From JAHEFT01 sp963766195 (GTDB taxonomy: Bacteria > Pseudomonadota > Gammaproteobacteria > Xanthomonadales > SZUA-36): DNA of 64,000 nucleotides. Location of the stretch: positions 1,042,845-1,106,844 of the forward strand of contig CAVXYY010000005.1 in NCBI GenBank assembly GCA_963766195.1, given 5' to 3'. Shown in pieces: positions 28,995 through 39,959 of this stretch. The notes under the pieces were generated by a model, which had not been told where the DNA came from, searched no databases, and saw only the letters and a program-made list of their open reading frames with translations. The first letter of the stretch is position 1; every line of letters begins with the position of its first letter. The translations under genes were made by a program, and so were the position numbers.

Positions 28995-31319
28995 TCAGCG
29001 CCCGGTATTTTGCCGGATAAACTCCATCATCTGGCTGCCGATGGGGTTCTCCGGGTGCAGGAAAATCATGTCCTCGACAATCGGCCGGGCGTCTTCGAAA
29101 CGGCCCAGTTTCAGGTAGTGGTCCGCCAGTCCGTACTGGAAATCCAGGTTCTGCGGTTCCAGCTCCAGGGCGGTGCGGAGCTCACTCTCCGCCTGCGTCA
29201 GGTTCTGCAGGAACTGGTACAGCAGCCCCAGGTTGTAATGGATGCGGGCCCGTTCCGGCAGGCCCTGTGATGCCTGCTCCAGGTAGGCTGCGGCTTCATC
29301 GTATTTTTGCATTTCAGCCAGCAGCAGGCCCAGGGAATAGGCCAGTTCATATTGTCCGGGTTCGGCGGCCACGACCTCTTTCAGCAGTTGCTCAGCCAAA
29401 TCGTTCTGGCCTCGCTGGTTGTACAGAAGAGCCAGGTTGACCTTTGCGGGGTAGAACCGGTTGTCGATTCTGATGGCTTCCCGGTACTGCCTGATCGCGT
29501 CTTCGGGCCGGTCCAGTTCCGCATACAGGTTGGCCAGGTTGTGGCGGGAGGCGGCGAAGTCGCCGGTGTACAGCATGGCGTCCTCGTACTCCTGCAACAC
29601 GGTGCTGAACAGGGCTTGCTGGTCCGTGTCCAGCAGTTGACTGGCATCGCCGGCCAGGCGCCTGGCGGCCTCGATGCGAACCGTCCTGACCGGGTCGTAC
29701 AGCACCGGGCCAAGCAATTTCGCCAGCATTTCCGGGGTCGCCGCCTGGATGGAAGCCGCCGCCGCGTGCCGGATCAATGCTTCTTCATCCATCAGGGCGA
29801 TTTCCATCGCCTGCTGTGTTTCCGGGCCTGGATAGCCTGCCAGCAACGACAGCGCGGTGGCCCGGACATTGACCGGATAAAGCACGTCCGCCGCCAGTTG
29901 GCGCAAACCGGCTTCGGCTGCAGGATCAGCAATACGGCCCCTGGCGAGCAGGTAACCGTAATGGTCCTTGCGGCCGGGCCCGTACCATTCGGTGACCGCC
30001 TGCTGTGACCACTGCGAATCCTGGTCAACGTGGCAGCGCAGGCAGGCGTCGGGTGAACCAATCGCGGCGTCGAGTGCCGGGTCGGGAATCCGGAAGCTGT
30101 GATCCGGGCGGTAATCGACTCCCATGTAGTAACGGCCCGGCATATGGCACTGGACACACTGCGCACCGGTTCCGACCTCGAACAGCACTTCACCATCCGC
30201 CGATCGTATCGGTTCGCCCGGTTCATTTTCCTGCTTGTGAAAATGGTGGTTGGCTGGTGTCGTACTGCGCTGCGCGATGACATTGCAGGCAGAGCGCGTT
30301 GCCTTCCTGGACCAGTTTGATGGAATGCACGTCGTGGCAGTCGCTGCAACGCACGTCGTGACGGTACATTTTGCTCTGCGTGAACGACCCGTACACGTAG
30401 ACTTCGTCCTGGATCTGCCCGTCGGGAAAGTACAGTCCTTCGCTCAGCAGGCTGGGCAGGAAGTTCTCCAAAAAGTCGGTTTCAGTATGCCGGTAGTCGC
30501 CCATCGCGCTGCGGCGCGAGTGGCAGGGTGCGCAAAGCTCGACCAGTTCGCGCGAGTCGATTCCGGAGGTTTTAACGGCCAGCTCATAATTGGGGGTTTG
30601 CGGCCTCGCCATTTCCGGCATCTCCGCCCACTCCAGGTGCTTTGATCCGGGACCGTGGCAGGCCTCACAGCCGACATCGATATCCGACCAGGTAGTGTTG
30701 TAGGTATCGCTTTCAACGTCGTAGTTCTTTTCCAGGTGGGTGGAATGACACTGGGCGCACATGCCGTTCCAGTTCTGGGCCGCGTTGGTCCAGTACAGCC
30801 AGTCGTCCGGTGCGACCGGCCCTTCCGGTGGAACCCGGAACCACCGGTTGTCGCGGGAATCCCAGGCGAGGGGCAGGGTTTGCAGGCGGCCTCCGGGGAA
30901 CGGGACCAGGTACTGTTGCAGCGGGAACCAGCCGAACGTATGGGTGATTTCAAATTCGCCCATTTCGCCACCCGGTCCATTCGTATATACGAAGTATTTT
31001 TCGCCTTTTCTATAGAAGCGTCGAAGTCACGCCATGCAGCGTAAACTCCGCGTTATCGAAGTCGCCCAGCACGGTATTTTCATTCGCCACGTCCATTGCC
31101 AGGTCGTGGTGGGAACCCTCCCACCTGTCGTACTCCGGATTGTGGCAATCGCGGCATTTTGCGCTGCCGACAAACTGATATATATCCTCTAATACAATAT
31201 TATGAGGGTTATTCTCTAACGTATAACATGTAGTAAAAAGGAAGCGATAAAACAATGATAATCGCCGCCAAAAGGCCGGCTTTTTCCCATCTTCCGGTCG
31301 TGTTGGCTGGCCGTTTCAT
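28995..31319 (-). CDS. Octaheme cytochrome c with TPR repeats (frameshifted three times)
   Basis: About 774 residues once joined. The true start is an ATG at 31319 that overlaps the Rieske stop as ATGA. It encodes a basic N-terminus and one membrane helix (LLAAIIIVLSLPFYYMLYV), so the protein is anchored and faces the periplasm. Eight CXXCH heme sites follow in order: CRDCH, CAQCH, CEACH, CAPCH, CSDCH, CLQCH, CVQCH and CLRCH. A HEAT-like stretch and five or six TPRs (about 530-760) complete it. Frame changes are near 31208, 31012 and 30257. It is probably the electron-exit subunit of the adjoining cytochrome b/Rieske complex, replacing cytochrome c1. Confidence 0.85.
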
Positions 31320-31819
31320 TCGCTTTTCGGATAGGTGACCTGGTCGGGAGCAAATTCCGAACGCCGGGTCAGTTTGGCCGTGTCGATCCTGAGCACGTTG
31401 TTCTCGATCCTGACCGCATACAGGTCAAGCGCGCGCGGCGCCGGCGGGTTGATGACGTTCCCCCGGATATCAAACTCCGATGCATGGCAGGGGCAGATAA
31501 AACGGTTTTCCGCGGCCACCCAGGGCACCGTGCAACTTAAGTGGGTGCAGGTGCGCGACATGGCCAGGAAACCACCGTCCTCCAGCCTCGCCAGGTAGAA
31601 CTTTCCGCGGACAAAGGCAGTGACCGTTCCGGGCTCGAAACGCTCCACTGAACCGGCAACCACGATGGTGTCCTGGGTGGAGGCTTCTGACCGGGGCCTG
31701 CGTGGCTTGAAGAAATGGATCACCAACACGATCAACTCGGCAAAAGCGAGCGTTCCGAGCAGCGCCCAGATCCGGTTGAGAAAAGTTCGGCGGGAAATTG
31801 TGTCCTTATCCATGCTCAC
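31316..31819 (-). CDS. Rieske iron-sulfur protein of a bc-type complex
   Basis: A 167-residue protein with a membrane-anchoring helix (about residues 15-36) preceded by SRRTF, a Tat-type context. The [2Fe-2S] ligand boxes CTHLSC and CPCHAS are both complete, so a high-potential cluster with two cysteine and two histidine ligands is expected. It would take one electron from quinol and pass it to the c-type partner. Its ATG overlaps the cytochrome b stop, and its own stop overlaps the octaheme start, both as ATGA, giving a tight three-gene operon. Confidence 0.92.
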   Translation of the reverse strand: MSMDKDTISRRTFLNRIWALLGTLAFAELIVLVIHFFKPRRPRSEASTQDTIVVAGSVERFEPGTVTAFVRGKFYLARLEDGGFLAMSRTCTHLSCTVPWVAAENRFICPCHASEFDIRGNVINPPAPRALDLYAVRIENNVLRIDTAKLTRRSEFAPDQVTYPKSE

Positions 31820-33103
31820 AGGCCTAATCGCATCCCGGTGCCGCGAAACCAGGTCCCGATGACTGTTAAAACGACGAAGGCGGTGACCAGCAGCGTGAAC
31901 AGGGCCTGGACGGCTTCGCCGTGTGTTGCATTGAACGCTTTTTTCATCAGCGCGTAGAAGCCTCCGCTGAGCCCGATGATGATGGCAAACGGCAGCAGGC
32001 CGTTCCTGATGACACCGGATGGGCCGGTCCGGACGGTTGCGAAATAGAACTCGTCAAGCAGGACGCCGGCCACGGTGGCTGCCATGGCAACCAGGACGGC
32101 GATCAGGGCGGTCAGCCGGCCGTTACGGGAACGGAACCAGACCCCCGCAGCGTCAGCCGGGTCGTGGAACCAGGGCAGGGAAAACAGTCCGAGCAAAATC
32201 AGCGAGGGCAGGACCAGCAGCGAAAAAACCGGGTGAAAATGCATCAGCATTTCCTGCACACCCATGAAGTACCAGGGCGCCTTGGTCGGGTTCGGGCTCA
32301 GCCCCGGGTTCGCCTGCTCAGCCAGCGGTGCGTTGTAGAACATGGAAATCAACAGGACGACGGCGATCAGCACCAGTGCCAGCGGTGACTTCGCGAACGA
32401 TCAGGTGGGGCATTGCGTCGACGTCCGGGCCTCGAATGTCAGGACCTTCTTCCGGCGAGCGCGGCACGACCAGGCCGCCGGCCTTGCGGATGCGCCAGAA
32501 ATGAAAAGGCAGTACGAACAGCAGCAGCGCGGGCAGGATGGCGGTGTGAATGGCGTAGAAAGTCAGGATGGTCGCCGGCCCGGGCTCGGTTCCGCCCAGC
32601 ACGAATTCCCTGATGCCTGTGCCCACCACGGGAATGTAGTCCAGCATGGAGGTGCTGATGGTGATTGCCCAGTAAGCGATCTGGTCCCAGGGCAGCAGAT
32701 AGCCGGTGAAGTTGGAAAATACGGCGGCCGCAAAAAGGCCCATTCCTATCACCCAGTTGAACCGGCGGGGCGCGTCGAAAGCGCCGGTGTAAAAGACGCG
32801 CAGGAAATGCAGAAAGGTCAGCAGCAACAGCCCGTTACCGCTCCAGCGATGCAGGTTTCGCAGCAGCTGTCCGAACGGAACCTGGCTTTCCAGGTAAAGG
32901 ATCGAATCGTAGGCTCGTTCGGGAGACGGTTCGTACACGAATTTCAGCATCAGGCCCGTGCCGAACAGCAGGAATAGCAGCACCACGGCCATGCCGCCGA
33001 GGCCCCAGGTCAGCGACAGCCTGAGGGTGCGTTCCGGCACTGTGCTGGGCCTGAAATGCAGCAGCAGGTTGCGGAAATATTTTCGCTGGTCTTTGACTTC
33101 CAT
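31816..33103 (-). CDS. Cytochrome b, b6/subunit-IV fusion type (frameshifted)
   Basis: About 429 residues across a frame change near 32390. The N-terminal half has the haem-b histidine pairs H-X13-H (in LHRWSGNGLLLLTFLH) and H-X14-H (in IHTAILPALLLFVLPFH). The X14 spacing is that of b6-type rather than mitochondrial-type cytochrome b. The C-terminal half resembles subunit IV and carries KAPWYFMGVQEML where bc1 enzymes have the PEWY quinol-site motif. Some non-canonical bacterial bc complexes show the same substitution. It would oxidise quinol in the inner membrane with the Rieske and octaheme partners. Confidence 0.87.
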
Positions 33104-33168
33104 CGGCCCCGATTATTGCAGATTTTCGGCCAAACACAGTCACGTAAGCGGCAGAAACCTGTGTGAGA

Positions 33169-34646
33169 TCAATTGCTCAGTTGAAAATCCTCAAGCCTGA
33201 TCTTTTTGTGCCGCCGGCGGTAGGTTTGCGCGTTGTAGGGGTACAGGATCGTGATGTGGCCGTCGTCCCGTTTGTACCAGCTGCTGCAGGAAGTAGCCCA
33301 GACGGTTTTCGCCAGCGCAGCCTGGATTTCCGCATCATAGGCCTGCATGGCTTCTTCCTTGGGCGCGATCAACCCTTCTGTGCCGGCGGCCTTGATGCAG
33401 TTGATGATCAGCCTGGCGGACTGTTCGATCATGAAGATCACCGAGGTCGAGCCGACACCGGTATTCGGGCCGGTAACGAAATAATAATTGGGGAAGCCGG
33501 CAACCATGTTGCCCTCGTAGGCAATCGGCGCATCGGACCAGGCTTCCGCCAGCGTGCGGCCATGCGGGCCAATGACTCGCTGGTCGGTGTGGTGGCCCTG
33601 GGTGTCAAAGCCTGTGGCGTAAATCAGGAATTGAGCTTCGTGCTCCTGGCCGTCAACAGTCCTGACACCGCGCGGTGTGATGCGCTCGATCCCTTCCGTG
33701 ACCAGGTTTACGTTGTCACGGGTGAGCGATGAGAAGAAGTGGTCGGAAATCAGGATGCGCTTGCAGCCGATCGGGTAGTCCGGCGTTAACTTTGAGCGCA
33801 GCGCCGGGTCAGCTACGCTCTTTTTCAGCAGGCTGCGAAACTGCCTCATGGCATAGCGCCGCGGGATGTTACTCGCGCTGGTTTTGACGATGGGGTAGGC
33901 CAGCCAGTCGTACCTGAGGAACAGCGCCAGGCGGTAAATCTTTCCGTACAGGGGCAGGTAGCGGAAACACCACTTCTCAAAGGCCGTGTAGTTCCGGTCA
34001 TGCCGTGGAATCAGGTAGTTGGCCGTGCGCTGGAATAGGTGAACCGTGGCCGCTGTTTTCGCGATCTCGGGAACGATCTGCACCGCGCTGGCGGCGGACC
34101 CGATGACGGCGACCTTTTTGCCCGCCAGGTCCATGTCGTGCCGCCACAGTGAGGAGTGCCACTGTTCACCCTCGAAAGGTTTCCGCCCCTTCGATGTGCG
34201 GGATCAGCGGCACGTGCAGGCCGCCGGAACCGTCGATCACGTGGCGCGCCCGGACTTCGCTGCCGTTGCTCGAGCGTTACTTTCCATAAGCTGGATTCAT
34301 CGTCAAACCGGCACAGATCGACGCCGGTGCCCAGTTCGATTCGCGGCCACAGGCCAAAGCGGTCGACGCAGCGTTCGGAGTACGCCTGGATTTCATTCCA
34401 GGGCGAATACTTGCGCGACCAGTCGGGGTTGGGGGCGAAGGAAAAACAATAGAAATGGGACATCACGTCGCAGGCCGCGCCCGGATAACTATTCCAGTAC
34501 CAGGTCCCGCCAACTTTTTGCGCGGTGTCGTAAATCCGGAAGTTGCTGATCCCGGCATCCAGCAGACGCTTGCCCATGCAGATGCCGGCAAAGCCGGCGC
34601 CGATCACCAGGGCATCCAGGGCTTCGGGTTTTACCGTTTCGCTCAC
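33169..34646 (-). CDS. Flavin-containing (Baeyer-Villiger-type) monooxygenase (frameshifted twice)
   Basis: About 492 residues. The N-terminal FAD site is GAGFAGICMG, followed by the family block GGTWYWNSYPGAACD. The Baeyer-Villiger fingerprint FEGEQWHSSLW is present once the frame is repaired, and the second dinucleotide site VIGSAASAVQIVP binds NADPH. Shifts lie near 34272 and 34178; the second adds a T in the fingerprint itself. Such enzymes turn ketones into esters or oxidise heteroatoms. It precedes no obvious substrate-specific gene, but an aldehyde dehydrogenase lies in the same minus-strand run. Confidence 0.85.
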
Positions 34647-34688
34647 ATCTCCATGTTGCCTCAGTCCGGGGGTGCTTTCCAGAGGGGG

Positions 34689-36628
34689 CTACCCGGTCTG
34701 TGCCGTGTCCGGCGGTAATTCATTGACAGCGCGCATGGCCTGGTCAAAGGCCGTGTGTGTATACGCATCGGCCCCGGCGTCCGAATTGGCAATGGCGATA
34801 TTGCCGAAGGGCTGACGGCCAACGACATTCGGCGGCGGATTGGCGTTCCAGGCCGGGTCTTCCAGGTCGAGGTGATCGCGCGCATAACCGTGCGGCCAGC
34901 GGTCTACGGTGATCGCCAGGATGTCCTCGGCCGGGTCAAAGCCGCCGCGCCCCAGATGCCGGCCAGGGTGGTGCGGATATCGCGCTCGAAATCTTCAAAG
35001 CTCATGCCGAGCAGGCGGTGCCGGCCGGCCTGGTTTTGCTGCGTGATGGTCAGCCCCTCCGGTTGCGGGGCGGCGACCGCGCCGTAAAACTGCACGACGC
35101 AGGGGTCTTCCGGGCGCCAGCGCGGGTGGTACTCGCCGACGTTGATGCCGGTGACCAGCGCCATGCTCTGGCACAGACCGCCGGGCAGATAGGCGCCGGA
35201 AATACCCGATTTCTGCAAGGCTTCGCCATTGCGCAGCGCGACATTCATGACCAGCATCGGGCGCCTGATGCACTGTGCCAGGGCGGCTTTTTGCGCCTCG
35301 GGCAAAGCGGGACAGAGGCTGGGGATGATGTTGTTATAGCAAGCCAGGACGCAACGCTTGCCGCGTACCTGCAGAACTTCGCCATCAACCACGTAGTTCA
35401 CTTCGGCGCCTGTCCCGTCGTCCGTGTTGCCGGCGTGAATGGCGGTGGCGTTCAGGCGCAGCCGCACGGGCGATCCATCCAGGTCCAGCTGGTTGTAATG
35501 CAGGTCGGCGGTGACGATGTCGAAGGGGTCGGAGTCCGGTGTCATGCCAGGAACGGTTCCCGGTATCAGCGAGCGTACCAGCAGTCGCGCCAGGGAGGCA
35601 TTGCCGTCCGGAAACATGGCCGAGGTGCTGGGACCGGCAGCCTCTTCTTCAGCCGACTGCACGAAATTGCCCAGGACGTGCCAGCCGGGAAGGCCCGATT
35701 CCAGGCATTCCGCAACCGACAGGTTTTCAGCGCGCACGCCCCAAAAACCCATGGTGGCGGAGCTGAAGACCCCGATGGCGTCGTCGGGCAGGGCAAAGTG
35801 CTCCCGCAGAAAATCCCGGTAACTGGTGGATCGAAGATAGTGTTGCTTTTGACTTTCGCTCATTCCGGCCAGCACATCCTGGTCAGCGAGCAGGAATTTT
35901 CGCAGTGCTGCCCGGGCGGGCTCCGAAACGGGTAATGACGCCAGCTGCTCGGCCAGTTCGCCGGGCGACAGATTGCTGATCACAACGCCGGGCAGTAATA
36001 CGTTTCGGCCCCAGATTTTGGGGTCAAACCAGGTCGCTCCTTTCAAGCCTGTGCCGTTATCCAGCCAATGAAACTCGAAGTTCTCCAGCAGGCGCGGAAT
36101 GTCGATGCCCAGGTCGCGCAACAGGCCCATCGCGGTCGGACTGTACTTGGTGTATTCCATGTTCACCGTGCCGCCCCAGGCCAGCCGCATCGGCCCGCCC
36201 TGGTGAAATTCGTTGCGCTTGGCGTGGCCACCGAAATCGTCGTGATTGTCGAGGATCAGGATCCTTGATCCGTCCCCGTGGAGCTGGCGATAGAAGTAGG
36301 CGGCGGCCAGGCCGCTCAGCCCGCCGCCGACCACGATCAGGTCATAGGATTCATCCAGTGTCCTGGCCGGGCCAAAAACCTTGTGCTCTCGCGACAGTTC
36401 GTGCGCCACTTCAAATGAACCGGGATGCGATCCACGCAGACCCGTCAGGGTAGGTGGGTAATACGCATGCGAACCATCAGCCACACCGTCCGCCACACTA
36501 TTCGCCCGGGCGCTTGTCCAGAACGATGCGGGCAGGCACAGGCCCAGTGAGGTTATTCCCAGGTCGTGGATAAAATCACGCCGGCTGATATCGCGGTGCA
36601 TGCCCAACTTACGGTCCGATGGCTTCAT
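34689..36628 (-). CDS. Tat-exported FAD-dependent oxidoreductase (frameshifted near the end)
   Basis: About 647 residues. A twin-arginine signal (SRRDF, then a hydrophobic run to ARANS) predicts export folded with its flavin. The FAD site IVVGGGLSGLAAAYFYR is at about 95-111 and is followed by ILDNHDDFGGHAKRNEF. The long substrate domain and this layout resemble spermidine dehydrogenase-like amine oxidases. A frame change near 34915 separates the last 75 residues (WPHGYARDHLDLEDP, typical of the family end). ATG 36628 or 36601 could be the start. It may oxidise a polyamine or another amine in the periplasm. Confidence 0.78.
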
Positions 36629-36666
36629 TGAACAGTTCTCCGGGCAGGCGGGTGGATTTAGTCATA

Positions 36667-37048
36667 TCAGTCAGGGTCCACAGCATTTTCAACAGCAGGA
36701 AGGAAAGCCAGTTCCTCGTCGCTGAACAGACGTGAGCGGATCACGAAGCGTAACCCCAGCGGGATTTCAGCAGAAAAACTGGCGCCCCGGCCAGGGACCA
36801 CGTCGACGGTGAGGTGCGTGTTTTGCCACAGTTCAAACTGGTCGCGCGCCATGTAAAACGGACAGTCGTGGATCCGGCCGAGCAGCACGTCGCTGCCGCC
36901 CACGCGGAATTCTCCGAGTGGGTAGCACATCGGCGAGGAGCCGTCGCAGCAACCGCCGCTCTGGTGGAACATCAGTTCGCCATGCTCAAGGCGCAATCGG
37001 TCAATGACTTCCCGCGCCTTGTCCGTGATTCCGACCCGCTCTGGACAT
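36667..37048 (-). CDS. DUF779 protein, aldehyde dehydrogenase partner (5' end disturbed)
   Basis: About 127 residues. The conserved FHQSGGCCDGSSPMCYP block, HDCPFYM and the late VVPGRGASFS are hallmarks of DUF779, a small cysteine-rich family almost always next to AldB/ExaC-type aldehyde dehydrogenases, as here (16 bp apart). Family starts align with an ATG at 37048, but that ATG is one base out of frame with the body, so a missing base near 37044 is likely. A TTG at 36996 is the only direct in-frame start. The function is unknown. Confidence 0.8.
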
Positions 37049-37064
37049 GAGGCCGCGTCTCCGC

Positions 37065-38561
37065 CTAGAAAAATCCCATCGGGTTCTTGTCAAAGGACAT
37101 CAGCACATTTTTCGTATGCCGGTAGTGGTTCAGCATCATCTTGTGGGTTTCGCGCCCGATGCCCGACTTCTTGTAGCCTCCGAAAGAGGCATGCGCCGGG
37201 TACAGGTGATAGCAATTGACCCAAACACGGCCGGCCTGGATGCCGCTGATAAAGGTCTGGCCCTGGTGGATGTCCCGGGTCCAGATACCGGAGCCGAGCC
37301 CATAGATCGTGTCGTTGGCAATCTGCATGGCTTCATCGTCGTCTTTGAACGTCGTCACGCTGACCACCGGCCCGAAGATTTCCTCCTGGAAAACCCGCAT
37401 CCGGTTATGGCCTTTAAACACCGTGGGTTGGATGTAGTAGCCGTTCGGGTATTGCTCCACCTTGCCGGCTGCTCCTCCGATCAGTACTTCGGCGCCCTCC
37501 GCCTTGCCGATGTCCAGGTAGCTGAGGATTTTTTCGTACTGGTCGCTGGAGGCCTGCGCACCGATCATCGTGGACGGGTCCAGCGGATCACCCTGCTTGA
37601 CCGCGGCAACGCGTTTGAGCACCCGCTCCATGAAGGCGTCGTAAATCGATTCGTGGATCAGCGCACGCGACGGGCAGGTGCATACTTCACCCTGGTTGAG
37701 CGCGAACATCACGAAGCCTTCGATCGCCTTGTCGAGAAACTCATCGTCCTGCGCCATCACGCTGGGGAAGAAGATGTTCGGCGACTTGCCGCCCAGTTCC
37801 AGCGTCACCGGAATGATGTTTTCCGAGGCGTACTGCATGATCAGCCGTCCGGTCGTGGTCTCGCCGGTAAACGCCACCTTGGCGATGCGCGGGGAAGACG
37901 CCAGCGGTTTGCCGGCTTCGATGCCGAACCCGTTGACCACGTTCAGCACGCCGGGCGGCAGCAGGTCGCCGATCAACTCCATCAGCACCAGTATGGAAGC
38001 CGGGGTTTGTTCGGCGGGTTTCAGCACCACGCAGTTGCCGGCAGCCAGCGCCGGGGCGATTTTCCAGGTCGCCATCAGGATCGGGAAATTCCAGGGGATG
38101 ATCTGGCCGACCACGCCGAGTGGCTCATGAACTTCCATCGACACGGTTGTCGCATCGAGGTTGGAAACGTCACCCGCCTCGGCGCGGATCACGCCCGCAT
38201 AGTAACGGAAATGGTCGATCGCCAGCGGCAGATCCGCTGCCAGGCACTCCCGGATACTTTTGCCGTTATCCCAGGTTTCCACCGCGGCCAGCCGTTCCAG
38301 GTTCTTCTCGATGCAATCAGCGATCTTCAGCAGAATTCCGCTGCGTTCCGTGACCGAAGTTTTCGACCAGGCCGGAAACGCTTTTTCCGCAGCATCTATA
38401 GCCAGGTTGATGTCATCAGCCCTTGAGCGCGGTATCTCGCAGAAATCGGCGCCGTCCACCGGCGATGAATTGGCGAAATATTCACCACCGACCGGCGGCG
38501 TCCATTTGCCGTTAATGAAATTCTCGTAGCGTTTCTTGAATTCGGGTTTTGGAAAAGTCAT
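37065..38561 (-). CDS. NAD-dependent aldehyde dehydrogenase
   Basis: A 498-residue ALDH-superfamily enzyme. The general base is in LELGGKSPNIFF, the catalytic cysteine in NQGEVCTCPSR, and the cofactor motif is near FTGETTTGR. The start at 38561 matches ExaC/AldB-type proteins and has a GAGG site upstream; the open frame reaches 39017, but that extension lies under the divergent ppd gene. The pairing with DUF779 supports an acetaldehyde/short-chain aldehyde or chloroacetaldehyde-type enzyme. It probably finishes the oxidation of alcohols, amines or ketones by the neighbouring flavoproteins. Confidence 0.93.
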   Translation of the reverse strand: MTFPKPEFKKRYENFINGKWTPPVGGEYFANSSPVDGADFCEIPRSRADDINLAIDAAEKAFPAWSKTSVTERSGILLKIADCIEKNLERLAAVETWDNGKSIRECLAADLPLAIDHFRYYAGVIRAEAGDVSNLDATTVSMEVHEPLGVVGQIIPWNFPILMATWKIAPALAAGNCVVLKPAEQTPASILVLMELIGDLLPPGVLNVVNGFGIEAGKPLASSPRIAKVAFTGETTTGRLIMQYASENIIPVTLELGGKSPNIFFPSVMAQDDEFLDKAIEGFVMFALNQGEVCTCPSRALIHESIYDAFMERVLKRVAAVKQGDPLDPSTMIGAQASSDQYEKILSYLDIGKAEGAEVLIGGAAGKVEQYPNGYYIQPTVFKGHNRMRVFQEEIFGPVVSVTTFKDDDEAMQIANDTIYGLGSGIWTRDIHQGQTFISGIQAGRVWVNCYHLYPAHASFGGYKKSGIGRETHKMMLNHYRHTKNVLMSFDKNPMGFF

Positions 38562-38727
38562 GGGTACATTCCTCTGTCTTTTAGTGGCTGCTTGCCGGGA
38601 AAGTCTGGTGCTGACTGATTTAGAACAGTTTGCCACACTCGAGTTCGCGAGGTCTTCGAAAAATATGAACCCGGGCGCTGGAGTTGACCATAGCCAGCCG
38701 AAAACTGTTCGGGCTACAATCACTTCC

Positions 38728-39888
38728 ATGATCCAGGCCCGTGATTTCATCAATCCCGCCAAGGAGTTCGGTTTCAGGACCTGGGCGGGTGTGCCCTGTT
38801 CGTTCCTGGCCCCGCTGATCAACGGCGTGATCGATGATCCGGACCTGGTGTACATTTCCTCGAGCAACGAGGGCGACGCCGTGGCTGCGGCCAGCGGGGC
38901 CGCTTTGGCCGGACAACGCACGGTTGCGATGATGCAAAATTCCGGCCTCGGCAACGCCGTCAGCCCGTTGAGCTCATTGAACTGGGTTTTCCGGATTCCG
39001 GTCCTGCTGATCATCACGTTGCGCGGCGAGCCCGGCCTGCCCGATGAGCCGCAACATGAACTGATGGGGCAAATTACCGGAAGGCTGCTGGATGAGCTTC
39101 AGATTCCCTGGGCCTGGTTCCCCCGCAACGCGGATGAAGTCGAAGGGGCGTTAACCGTCGCCAGCTGGCAGATGGAGCGGACCGGCTTGCCCTATGCACT
39201 GGTCATGCATCAAGGATCGGTTGAGCAAACCGGGTTGAACAGCCGCTGGCTTCCGGCGGCGCGGCCGGCTGCTTTTCCTGCCGACGGGTTCTGCACCGGC
39301 GAGGCTCAAATGAGCCGGCGGGAAGCCCTCGCCGCGGTGGTCGAACACACGCCGGTGGATGACAGCGTGATTATCGGAACGACCGGATACACCGGCCGGG
39401 AGTTGTTCGCCATTGCCGACCGGCCCAACCATCTGTACCTGGTGGGTTCGATGGGCTGCGCTTCTTCCCTCGGCCTGGGCCTGTCGCTGGCGTTGCCCGG
39501 CAAGCGTGTCGTGGTAGTGGACGGTGATGGCGCCGCCCTGATGCGGATGGGTAACCTGGCCACGATCGGCGCATACGGCGGAAATAATTTCAGTCACCTG
39601 CTGCTGGACAACGGCGTCCATGAATCGACCGGCGGACAGGCAACGGTGAGTCCAGCCGTGAGTTTCGCCGCGGTTGCCAAAGCCTGTGGATACCGCGAAG
39701 CCGGCGAATCACTGTCGCTGGCCGGGCTGGTCTCATTTCTCGACTCCGGGCAAGGCCCGGCACTGCTGCAACTCAAAACCAGGCCGGGTGTTCCGGACGG
39801 GCTGCCCCGTCCCGGTATCCGTCCGGGTGAAGCCAGGCAAAGGTTAATGCGGCATCTCGGTGTCGAAACACCCTGGCTTTCGTTGTAG
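38728..39888 (+). CDS. Phosphonopyruvate decarboxylase
   Basis: A 386-residue thiamine-diphosphate enzyme with fused halves. The N-terminal half carries SSNEGDAVAAASGAALA, the family-specific QNSGLGNAVSPLSSL, and RGEPGLPDEPQH. The C-terminal half has the ThDP/Mg site GDGAALMRMGNLATIG and DNGVHESTGGQ. It converts phosphonopyruvate to phosphonoacetaldehyde, the step that pulls phosphonate synthesis forward. The ATG at 38728 fits the family start, and a TACAAT box is just upstream. PEP mutase, the preceding enzyme, was not found in the window. Sulfopyruvate decarboxylase is the main alternative. Confidence 0.85.
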   Translation: MIQARDFINPAKEFGFRTWAGVPCSFLAPLINGVIDDPDLVYISSSNEGDAVAAASGAALAGQRTVAMMQNSGLGNAVSPLSSLNWVFRIPVLLIITLRGEPGLPDEPQHELMGQITGRLLDELQIPWAWFPRNADEVEGALTVASWQMERTGLPYALVMHQGSVEQTGLNSRWLPAARPAAFPADGFCTGEAQMSRREALAAVVEHTPVDDSVIIGTTGYTGRELFAIADRPNHLYLVGSMGCASSLGLGLSLALPGKRVVVVDGDGAALMRMGNLATIGAYGGNNFSHLLLDNGVHESTGGQATVSPAVSFAAVAKACGYREAGESLSLAGLVSFLDSGQGPALLQLKTRPGVPDGLPRPGIRPGEARQRLMRHLGVETPWLSL

Positions 39889-39959
39889 TCTGGATACGTA
39901 CACTCTTACAATAGCGATGGGATTACGTCATTCCAGGCGCCAACCACAAGGAGTATCGC

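Noticed and set aside
37047..38426. Plus-strand frame of 459 codons
   Set aside because: It is antisense to the aldehyde dehydrogenase and DUF779 genes; composition typical of GC-rich shadow frames.
38684..38720. Promoter for the phosphonopyruvate decarboxylase gene from TTGACC and TACAAT
   Set aside because: The spacer is about 25 bp, too long for a sigma-70 promoter; only the TACAAT box looks plausible.
38562..39017. N-terminal extension of the aldehyde dehydrogenase
   Set aside because: It would overlap the divergent phosphonopyruvate decarboxylase gene and adds residues foreign to the family; ATG 38561 has a ribosome site.
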